NCBI GenBank assembly: GCA_938007965.1
Contig: CALLMH010000098.1
Span: 1-52,122, forward strand
Origin: an uncultured Saprospiraceae bacterium
Lineage (GTDB): Bacteria > Bacteroidota > Bacteroidia > Chitinophagales > Saprospiraceae
Reading direction: 5' to 3'
Length of the DNA: 52,122 nt
Made by a program: the position numbers and the translations under genes. How positions within the stretch are numbered: position 1 is the first letter of the stretch; the number at the start of each line of letters is the position of its first letter. Under the pieces are notes generated by a model that searched no databases, was not told the origin of the DNA, and was given only the letters and a program-made list of their open reading frames with translations. This document shows, piece by piece, positions 34,207 through 42,373 of this stretch.

Positions 34207-36744
34207 ATGAAAAGAATACTATTCTCTTTCACAGTCCTAATCTGTCTGTCGATATCCATCAATGCACAAGGACTAAAGTCGCCTCAAGAATATCTACGTA
34301 CGGAATATGGGAAGCAATTTACGCCACATTACCTAGTGGCTGATTATATAAATCATGTAGCTGAGAATTCGGATAGAGTTACATTGATCGAGTATGGTCA
34401 GACGAATGAAGATAGACCATTATTGCTGGCAACGATTACTACAAAAGAGAACCAAAGTAATATTGGCGCGATCCAAAATAATCACTTGAATAAAATAGGC
34501 CTAGGAAACGGAACTGCAGAAGCCATAGGGAAAGATTTTGCTGTAGTATGGTTGTCCTTTGGAGTGCATGGAAATGAAGCTGGTGGTAGCGAAAGTTCTA
34601 TGAATGTGATCTACCAGTTGGCTAATCCTGATAATCAAATGACGGGAGGATGGCTAGAAAACTCTGTAGTGATTTTCGATCCGAGTGTCAATCCTGATGG
34701 ATACAATAGATATACACAGTGGGTAAGAGGAATAAGTGGAAAGATAACTCACCCAGGCCATACGGATAGAGAACACATGGAACCATGGCCAGGAGGTAGG
34801 GTCAATCATTACCTATTTGACCTGAATAGAGATTGGGCTTGGCAGACACAGGTAGAAAGTCAGCAACGAGTAAAGCAATATGCGAAATGGATGCCACATA
34901 TTCATGTAGATTTTCATGAGATGGGTTATGATGATGGTTATTATTTCGCACCCGCTGCCGAGCCTTATCACAAGCATATTACTGACTTCCAGAGAGATAT
35001 GCAAGTGGATATAGGTAAGAATCATGCGAAGTACTTTGATAAGGAAGGATGGCTGTATTTTACTAGAGAGATATTTGATCTTTTTTATCCTTCATATGGT
35101 GATACCTGGCCCTTATTTAATGGTGCTATTGGTATGACACATGAGCAAGCTGGACACGGTATGTCTGGGAGGGCTATCGCTCTATCGAACGGTGATACAT
35201 TGACGATACAAGACAGAATCGATCATCATACTCAGACTGCACTATCTACATTAGAAGAAGCTTCCAAACAAGCGACTAGATTGAGTGATAACTTTGTGAA
35301 GTATTTTTCTGATGCTGTGAATTCACCAAAAGGATCATATAAATCTTACGTCATCAAAGCGTCCGCCAAAGCAGATAGATTAGCAGAATTATTAGATAAA
35401 AATAATATCAAATACTACCGATCCGCTGACGGTCAATCGATTAATGGATACGACTATCTACAAGGTAAAAAGACTTCATTCAGATCTGCCGAGGGAGATA
35501 TTATAATCAATGCCAATCAGCCAAATGGAACGCTACTTCAAGTACTTATGGAACCTGAACCTATACTGAGTGATAGTGTGACTTACGATATTACAGCATG
35601 GTCATTACCTCATGCATATGGAGTCCAAGCGTATGGAATGGATTCTTATACGAGCATGAGGAAGGCGGAGAAATCAGGAGTAAAGACAACGTCGTGCTTT
35701 GCTAATGAGGATCCTAGATCGCTATCATATGCTTATGTAATCCCATGGCAAAGTGTGAATAGTGCAATGATGCTATCTAAGTTATATGGAAAAGGAATCA
35801 ACGTAAGAATGGCTAATAAAGATGTCAAGTTTGATACTGGTGTGGTGAAGAAAGGATCGATTGTGATCATAAGAGGAGATAATAATCATGTCAAAAACTT
35901 GGCACAAGAATTATCAGCTATTGCTGATGGATGTTCTGGATGTATGTGTTTGCCGACTGGTTTTTCTAGTGAAGGTGGTGATCTTGGAGGTGCAGCGTTC
36001 GCAAGATTGAAACAGCCGAAAGCACTTTTACTTTCTGGCAGAGGGACAGGACCAAATGCAGTAGGTCAGGTGTGGCATTACTTCGACGAAGTGATTGGTT
36101 ATCCTCTGTCTATAGTGGATAAGCAGGATATGGGCAGAGCTAATTTGAGTGATTTTAATACATTAATCTTGCCCGATGGATACTATAGTTTTTCTAAAGA
36201 TGAGATGAAAAGTATTACCTCATTTATAAATCAAGGAGGCAAGGTGATAGCCATGTCAGGAGCATTGGGCAACTTCGTAGAGAAAGATGGCTACGCACTA
36301 GCGACATACGCAACAGATGAAGAAAAAGAAGCCGCCAAGAAACATAGAGAAGCCAAAAAACTTGATGCTAGAAAAGATTCTTATCATGATCAAGAAAGAC
36401 ATGGGATAAGTAACAGTGTGCCAGGAGCGATCATCAGAAATAATTTGGATACTTCACATCCATTATCATTCGGCCTTGGAGATACATACCATAGTCTGAA
36501 GACTTCACGACAACGATATAGTCTACTTCAAGGAGCATGGAATGTAGTTACAGTGCCCAAAGATTATGCACACTACGGATTTATCGGAGCGCGTCTAAAA
36601 CCAAAATTCGAGGAGACCGTATCATTTGCGATAGAAGAAAAAGGTGGCGGGTCGATTATTTATATGGTCGATAATCCTTTGTTTAGAGGTTTCTGGGACA
36701 ATGGATTGATGTTATTTGGTAACGCACTTTTTTTGGTAGATTGA
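34207..36744 (+). CDS. Secreted M14-family zinc carboxypeptidase
   Basis: 845 residues, signal peptide 1-20 (LSISINAQ). The carboxypeptidase zinc site is H121-G-N-E124 with His237 in DFHEMG. The substrate-site motifs are DPSVNPDGYNRY and DLNRDW, and Glu313 in MTHEQAG is the likely general base. Residues about 590-690 resemble a class I glutamine-amidotransferase-like fold (ALLLSGRGTGPN, TLILPDGYYSF, GGKVIAMSG), as in other large Bacteroidota M14 proteins. No T9SS C-terminal domain is visible, so it is probably periplasmic. It precedes another large exported protein after 199 nt. Confidence 0.9.
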   Translation: MKRILFSFTVLICLSISINAQGLKSPQEYLRTEYGKQFTPHYLVADYINHVAENSDRVTLIEYGQTNEDRPLLLATITTKENQSNIGAIQNNHLNKIGLGNGTAEAIGKDFAVVWLSFGVHGNEAGGSESSMNVIYQLANPDNQMTGGWLENSVVIFDPSVNPDGYNRYTQWVRGISGKITHPGHTDREHMEPWPGGRVNHYLFDLNRDWAWQTQVESQQRVKQYAKWMPHIHVDFHEMGYDDGYYFAPAAEPYHKHITDFQRDMQVDIGKNHAKYFDKEGWLYFTREIFDLFYPSYGDTWPLFNGAIGMTHEQAGHGMSGRAIALSNGDTLTIQDRIDHHTQTALSTLEEASKQATRLSDNFVKYFSDAVNSPKGSYKSYVIKASAKADRLAELLDKNNIKYYRSADGQSINGYDYLQGKKTSFRSAEGDIIINANQPNGTLLQVLMEPEPILSDSVTYDITAWSLPHAYGVQAYGMDSYTSMRKAEKSGVKTTSCFANEDPRSLSYAYVIPWQSVNSAMMLSKLYGKGINVRMANKDVKFDTGVVKKGSIVIIRGDNNHVKNLAQELSAIADGCSGCMCLPTGFSSEGGDLGGAAFARLKQPKALLLSGRGTGPNAVGQVWHYFDEVIGYPLSIVDKQDMGRANLSDFNTLILPDGYYSFSKDEMKSITSFINQGGKVIAMSGALGNFVEKDGYALATYATDEEKEAAKKHREAKKLDARKDSYHDQERHGISNSVPGAIIRNNLDTSHPLSFGLGDTYHSLKTSRQRYSLLQGAWNVVTVPKDYAHYGFIGARLKPKFEETVSFAIEEKGGGSIIYMVDNPLFRGFWDNGLMLFGNALFLVD

Positions 36745-36886
36745 GGGGGTTAAAAATCCATTTATCCAATGTATAGATTTGTAGTCTATAATCTTGTGAT
36801 TCATCGAAAAAGACATTGTGAAATGAACCCTACACACTGAAACAAAACTAAGAGATCTCTCTGAAAATTGAATTCACCTTAATTAA

Positions 36887-36919
36887 TTTGAATTTTAAAT
36901 CTTTTATTCCCTAAGTTTA
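36887..36919 (+). promoter_or_regulatory. Promoter of the VPS10/BNR protein gene
   Basis: TTTG (36887-36890), 21 nt, TAAGTTTA (36912-36919), one mismatch in the -7 box, 24 nt before the ATG. Confidence 0.5.
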
Positions 36920-36943
36920 GTCCAAAATAAAAAATCCTAACAA

Positions 36944-39900
36944 ATGAAGTTCTTAAAGTTCATCCTAGTCATGAGTATGGTACTCGTGATATCATCCAAA
37001 TCGCAAGCACAGAAGAAAGGAAAGTCAGAACCTGCTATAGACAAACTTTCTCTTTCTGGGCTAAAGTTCAGAAACATTGGTCCAGCCATAGCTTCGGGTC
37101 GTATTGCTGATATCGCTGTGACCCCTAATAATCCATTCGAATATTATGTGGCAGTAGCTGCGGGTGGAGTTTGGAAGACTGTGAATGCAGGCACGACTTA
37201 CACTCCTATATTCGACAGTCAAGCTTCTTACTCTACTGGTTGTGTAACCATAGATCCTAGTAATGATAATATCATATGGGTAGGCTCAGGAGAGAATAAT
37301 AATCAACGAAGTGTGTCATATGGTGACGGTATCTATAAATCAGAAGATAGAGGAAAAACATGGAAAAATGTAGGCCTCAAAACCTCAGAGCATATTGCCA
37401 AAATCATAGTAGATCCTACCAATTCTAATATTGTGTATGCTGCATCTATGGGTCCATTATGGAGCGATGGTGGAGAAAGAGGAGTGTATAAATCTACTGA
37501 TGGTGGTAAAAATTGGGTGGAGTCATTGACGATAGATAAGCATACGGGAGTAAGTGACATCATCATGGATCCTCGAAATCCAAATGTCTTGTATGCAGCT
37601 TCTCAGCAAAGAAGAAGACACGTATTTACTTATGTAGGTGGAGGTCCTGGTTCTGGAATGCATAAGTCTATAGATGGCGGCGTAAGCTGGACTAAGATCA
37701 ATAAAGGGCTTCCAAAGTCTATGGGTCGGATAGGTCTCGCAATCTCACCCGCTAATCCTGACTACATATATGCGGTGGTAGAAGCCTCGAATGGAAAAGG
37801 TGGTACATTCCGAACTACAGATGGAGGTATGAATTGGGATAAAAGAGGAAGCTATAAGTCCAGTGGTAACTACTACCAAGAAATATACTGCGACCTTACT
37901 GATCCTGAAAAATTATACGCCATGAATACATGGATGCAAGTCAGTACGGATGGTGGTAAGTCATTCTCAGGAGTAGGGGAAGTGACCAAGCATGTCGATA
38001 ATCACTGCATGTGGATTGATCCTAGAGATGGAGATCATTGGTTAGTAGGTTGTGATGGAGGATTGTATGAGACATTCGATGCTGCGAAAACATGGGATTA
38101 TAAGCCCAATCTGCCTGTGACACAGTTCTATAAAGTGGCGGTTGATAATGATCTACCATTCTACAATATATATGGTGGTACTCAAGATAACTCAAGTATG
38201 GGAGGACCTTCTAGGACGATTACCAATCATGGTATTACGAATGCAGATTGGTTCTTTACGCATGGGGGTGACGGATTTGAGTCTCAAGTAGACCCTGAAA
38301 ATACCAACATCGTCTACGCCCAGTCTCAGTATGGCGTACTTGTAAGATATGATAAATTGAGTGGTGAGGAAGTAGGAATCCAACCCAAAGAAAGAAAAGA
38401 TGAAAACGCCTATAGATGGAATTGGGATGCTCCATTGGCCGTGAGTCCACATAAGACGGGACGATTGTATTTCGCAGCGAACAAACTATTCAGATCTGAT
38501 GATTATGGTAATAGCTGGGAGGTAATCAGCGAGGATCTCACAAGGCAACTTAATAGGAATGAGCTCAAAGTAATGGGAAGAATACAGTCAATGGATGCCG
38601 TAATGAAAAATGCATCGACTTCTCCATATGGGACCATCGTAGCGTTTAGCGAATCAGCGATAGATGAGAATCTTCTTGTAGTAGGTACGGACGATGGGTT
38701 GATACAAATCACGACTGATGGTGGTGCTGCATGGACTGAGATAGATAGAATCAATGGTGTCCCGACCAATACTTATGTGAATGCCGTCTACTGTTCGCAG
38801 CATGACGCTAATGTAATCTACGCAGCATTCAATAATCATAAAAATGGAGATTTCAAACCTTACCTTTTTAAGTCTACTGACAAAGGAAGATCTTGGAAAA
38901 ATATAGGAAGCACATTGCCAAAGAAAGGAAGTACCTATGCGATCGAAGAAGATCATGTGAATAAGGATTTACTGTTCTGTGGGACCGAGTTCGGAGTGTT
39001 TTTCTCAAATGATGCCGGCTATAAATGGAAGCAGCTAAAGAGTGGTGTGCCGACGATAGCGGTAAGAGATATTGCCATACAGAAAAGAGAAAACGATTTG
39101 GTATTAGGAACATTCGGCAGAGGATTCTACGTATTGGATGATTATTCTACATTGAGAAATATCAGTTCTACCGAATTGAGCAAAGAAGGATATTTGTTTC
39201 CTGTCCGAGATGCATTATCCTACGAAGAGTCTACACCTTTAGGATTGCCAGGGAAGGCGATGCTAGGAGATAGTCACTATTCGGCAGAGGACCTAGGTCC
39301 AGTAGCGATGATAACCTATTTCATCAAGGATAAAGTCGAAACCATAAAAAGTATACGTCAAGATAAGCAAATCGAAGCTCTAAAAACAGGTACTGATTCT
39401 AAATATCCGACGTACGAAGAATTAAAAGCAGAAAGAGAAGAGAAAAAACCACAACTCCTGTTTACAATAACAGATAGTGAAGGGCAGATAGTGAGAAAGA
39501 TGATGCAATCGATGAGTGTGGGAGTCAATAGGCTGAAGTGGGATCTCAGGTATGCGCATAAAGATCCGATTAATCTAAGAAAATCTTCATTCTATAATCC
39601 ATGGGCTGGAAAATCAGAAGGTACACTCGTCCCTCCAGGGAAGTATACAGTACAGATGACTAAGTATGTGGACGGTGTATTCACAGATGTGGGGGAGTCT
39701 GTTTCATTTATGGTGAAGCAATTAGATGAAAGAGTAATGCCAGCTAAAGATCCAGTAGCGAAGGCGAAATTCCAACGTGATGTGGACGAACTCAATCGAT
39801 CTATCTCAGGAGCGGGCAAACTGATCGGAGAGATGAACAATAAGTTGAATCACATGAAAGAAGCGATCAAATTAGTAGAACTGCCGATGCCCGAACTAAT

Positions 39901-40228
39901 GTATGATATATCAGAAATAGAGGATAAAATCCAAGCGGCGAATACGCTCCTGTACGGTGATAATATAAAATCAAAATTAGATATAGGTGCTCCTCCATCT
40001 CCAGCGGGTAGGATGGGATGGATATCTTACGAACAAAAACACTCTACCTCTGATGTAACTGAAACGCATAAATCTAGTTTCGCTATTGCGAAAGAGGAAT
40101 TTGGACCTATACTAGATGTGCTGATGAAGATAGCAACAGTGGATATTCCAGCATTAGAAGAAAAATTAGAAAGCGCAGATGCGCCCTACACTCCTGGTCG
40201 TGCCATTCAGATGTTGAGAGGCAATTGA
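36944..40228 (+). CDS. Exported VPS10/sortilin-like BNR (Asp-box) propeller protein
   Basis: 1094 residues, signal peptide about 1-22 (SSKSQAQ). The first ~760 residues are Asp-box propeller blades of the form S-x-D-x-G-x-x-W: SEDRGKTWKNVG, STDGGKNWVES, SIDGGVSWTKI, TTDGGMNWDKRG, STDKGRSWKNIG and others, with GLKFRNIGPAIASGRIAD opening the domain. The last ~300 residues include a beta region (RLKWDLRYAHKDP, PPGKYTVQM) and a helical end. Related Bacteroidota proteins are annotated as VPS10-domain or sialidase-like, but no catalytic residues can be assigned. Its role is unknown; it may bind proteins or glycans in the envelope. Confidence 0.85.
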   Translation: MKFLKFILVMSMVLVISSKSQAQKKGKSEPAIDKLSLSGLKFRNIGPAIASGRIADIAVTPNNPFEYYVAVAAGGVWKTVNAGTTYTPIFDSQASYSTGCVTIDPSNDNIIWVGSGENNNQRSVSYGDGIYKSEDRGKTWKNVGLKTSEHIAKIIVDPTNSNIVYAASMGPLWSDGGERGVYKSTDGGKNWVESLTIDKHTGVSDIIMDPRNPNVLYAASQQRRRHVFTYVGGGPGSGMHKSIDGGVSWTKINKGLPKSMGRIGLAISPANPDYIYAVVEASNGKGGTFRTTDGGMNWDKRGSYKSSGNYYQEIYCDLTDPEKLYAMNTWMQVSTDGGKSFSGVGEVTKHVDNHCMWIDPRDGDHWLVGCDGGLYETFDAAKTWDYKPNLPVTQFYKVAVDNDLPFYNIYGGTQDNSSMGGPSRTITNHGITNADWFFTHGGDGFESQVDPENTNIVYAQSQYGVLVRYDKLSGEEVGIQPKERKDENAYRWNWDAPLAVSPHKTGRLYFAANKLFRSDDYGNSWEVISEDLTRQLNRNELKVMGRIQSMDAVMKNASTSPYGTIVAFSESAIDENLLVVGTDDGLIQITTDGGAAWTEIDRINGVPTNTYVNAVYCSQHDANVIYAAFNNHKNGDFKPYLFKSTDKGRSWKNIGSTLPKKGSTYAIEEDHVNKDLLFCGTEFGVFFSNDAGYKWKQLKSGVPTIAVRDIAIQKRENDLVLGTFGRGFYVLDDYSTLRNISSTELSKEGYLFPVRDALSYEESTPLGLPGKAMLGDSHYSAEDLGPVAMITYFIKDKVETIKSIRQDKQIEALKTGTDSKYPTYEELKAEREEKKPQLLFTITDSEGQIVRKMMQSMSVGVNRLKWDLRYAHKDPINLRKSSFYNPWAGKSEGTLVPPGKYTVQMTKYVDGVFTDVGESVSFMVKQLDERVMPAKDPVAKAKFQRDVDELNRSISGAGKLIGEMNNKLNHMKEAIKLVELPMPELMYDISEIEDKIQAANTLLYGDNIKSKLDIGAPPSPAGRMGWISYEQKHSTSDVTETHKSSFAIAKEEFGPILDVLMKIATVDIPALEEKLESADAPYTPGRAIQMLRGN

Positions 40229-40604
40229 TCAAATAGGATATGGACCTTCGAAATTTTAATAATCGAAGGTCTATTTTGACTTTTATTTGTCATTCCTTTT
40301 CAATATTTGGAAAAAACAGTACATTGTCGTTAGATTAATGGGAAATAGGCGCGTAATAGTACTTTACAGTTGAAAAAATAGCTTGCTTCCAAATAATTGA
40401 GAAGTTGGTTCGGCTATCAATTTCTGAAATGATTCATAGGATTTTTACACCATGATCATTATTTTCATTTACGATTCATATTTGATTTATGGCGATAGTG
40501 TATGATCGCCTACAATTATATTTGGCTAAATATTGAAGACTATAGAAACTAATATTTCTGACGTCCGACCAATATGCAGTTAATAGTCTAATAAAAATAA
40601 ATGT
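40229..40604. other. Intergenic region with terminator only
   Basis: 376 nt. A terminator lies at its left end (40244-40276). Nothing else was recognised, and no clear promoter precedes the peroxidase gene. Confidence 0.5.
40244..40276 (+). terminator. Terminator of the VPS10/BNR gene
   Basis: ACCTTCGA (40244-40251) pairs with TCGAAGGT (40263-40270), followed by CTATTTTG. It lies 15 nt after the stop codon. Confidence 0.65.
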
Positions 40605-41798
40605 ATGAAAAAGATAAATGTTTTATCTATTTTATTTCTCGTATCAATAATTCTAGTTTCTTGCTCAAAAGAAAGAAACTTAGATGATTATTCTGATGAA
40701 GAATATGATTTGTTGTCATCGGATTTGAACCTTCCCCAAGTTGTCAATGATTATGAGTTGAAACTTGGAGAACATTTTTTGCCGTTGGGTAAGACCTACC
40801 CTAAGGTGAATATAGTATCACTTGCAGAAACGCAGGCGAATAATAATCGAGCGACGCTAGGTAGAGTTTTGTTTTATGATAACACACTATCGTTGGATAA
40901 AAATGTGAGTTGTGGATCTTGTCATAATCCATCTAGAGCATTTAGTGATGATAGCCGATTTAGCGATGGGGTTGGAGATAAAGTTACTACAAGAAACTCA
41001 TTAGCTTTGGCGACAACATTGAGTTTTAAAATATCTTACAATCCAATAGATCCGACATTATCTGGATCAAAATTTTCATGGGACGATAGCGCATCTAGCC
41101 TAGATCAACAAGTGAAAAATGCATTCAGAAATGAAAATGAAATGAATATCACCGATGATGAAATCATAGCGAGAATCGGAGAAAAGCCATACTATCCTAT
41201 ACTATTCGAAAAGGCATTCGGAGATGCCAATGTAGATGTAGAGAGAGTGTCGGAAGCAATTTCATCATTCGTAGATGCAATCTCCTCTGTACACTCGAAG
41301 TTTGATGAAGGATTAGAGCATTCTTCACAATTTTCAGTAGAAAGAAATTTTTATAATTTTACCGAAGAAGAAAATAGAGGTAAGCAATTGTATAATAACA
41401 GTTGTGCATCATGCCATACCGATAAACATAATTTTACTGTTAAGACTACTGGTAACAATGGATTACAAATGGATTATGCTGACAAGGGTGTAGGCGGTAG
41501 ACTAAACAAGGAAGAATTATTCGGCGTGTTCAAAATACCGTTTTTGAGAAATATCGAACTTACGGGGCCTTATATGCATGATGGAAGATTCGAAACATTG
41601 GAAGATGTAGTAGATCACTACAGCGAAGGAGTAATGGCACACGATAATCTATCAGATGAATTAAAAAATGATGATGGTTCTCCTAGAAATTTGAATCTTA
41701 CTCAAGAAGACAAAGCAGCACTAGTCGCATATCTAAAAACACTGACAGATGAGACAATAGCTATCGATACAAGATTTACTGATCCTTACAAAAGATAA
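40605..41798 (+). CDS. Di-haem cytochrome-c peroxidase family lipoprotein
   Basis: 397 residues with a lipobox ILVSC (Cys20). Two c-type haem sites are present: C103-GS-C106-H107 and C267-AS-C270-H271. Flanking motifs fit the bacterial CcpA/MauG family (LGRVLFYDNTLSLDKNVSCG, FSDDSRFSDGVG, TRNSLALATT, PFLRNIELTGPYMHDGRFET, LVAYLKTLTD). It probably reduces hydrogen peroxide at the outer face of the inner membrane or at the outer membrane. MauG-type oxidase functions are an alternative. The gene stands alone and ends at a terminator. Confidence 0.92.
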   Translation: MKKINVLSILFLVSIILVSCSKERNLDDYSDEEYDLLSSDLNLPQVVNDYELKLGEHFLPLGKTYPKVNIVSLAETQANNNRATLGRVLFYDNTLSLDKNVSCGSCHNPSRAFSDDSRFSDGVGDKVTTRNSLALATTLSFKISYNPIDPTLSGSKFSWDDSASSLDQQVKNAFRNENEMNITDDEIIARIGEKPYYPILFEKAFGDANVDVERVSEAISSFVDAISSVHSKFDEGLEHSSQFSVERNFYNFTEEENRGKQLYNNSCASCHTDKHNFTVKTTGNNGLQMDYADKGVGGRLNKEELFGVFKIPFLRNIELTGPYMHDGRFETLEDVVDHYSEGVMAHDNLSDELKNDDGSPRNLNLTQEDKAALVAYLKTLTDETIAIDTRFTDPYKR

Positions 41799-41831
41799 AA
41801 CCCAGCATTTCCCACTATTAAAATCATATTT

Positions 41832-41866
41832 AATGTCTTCAATTTAATTATTGAAGGCATTTTTTA
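41832..41866 (+). terminator. Terminator of the peroxidase gene
   Basis: AATGTCTTCAAT pairs with ATTGAAGGCATT (one G-U pair), followed by a T run. Confidence 0.75.
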
Positions 41867-42017
41867 TTTGTTTTAGATTTTAAATCAGGATAGTTAAGAA
41901 GAAAGGAGCGCAATACAATAGTGTGATGATTTTAAAGTCGATGGTCGCTAGTGGCGAGCGAAATGATATGCTTGAAAATATTCCATCATTTTTACGATTA
42001 AATCATTAAAAAGGGAT

Positions 42018-42067
42018 AATCTTTTCAGAAATAAACCTGTAATAGTCTAGCGAATAAATGATATTTT
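42018..42067 (+). repeat. Dispersed intergenic repeat, copy B (pair of 4885-4934)
   Basis: 41 of 50 bases match copy A without gaps. It lies about 300 nt upstream of the T9SS protease gene. Confidence 0.6.
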
Positions 42068-42373
42068 ATGCCTGGGAATATCTCTAGATCACTTTGTCAA
42101 CTGATTTTATTATATTTAAATAGAGGATTCCTTATTTCGTTTCGAGTATTTGCTTCGGGGTATACCCTGAATAGTAATTGGTGTAATTATCCATTTTTCA
42201 AATAATAATAATTTATATTTTGTGTTTAGCGAAATAAGAGCAAAGTTTGCAACGCATTTGAGCAAAATATTAATTGCTCGTTGTATAGATTAATCCCAAG
42301 TAAATCCATATTTGTTAAAAATGGATCAATGAGTATTTCTTGAAATAAAATTTTTCATTTAATACCAAAGAAC

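Larger units (their letters stand above)
41799..42373. other. Long intergenic region with repeats
   Basis: 575 nt containing a terminator (41832-41866), repeat copy B (42018-42067) and a palindrome GGGTATACCC (42158-42167). No gene is evident. Confidence 0.55.
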
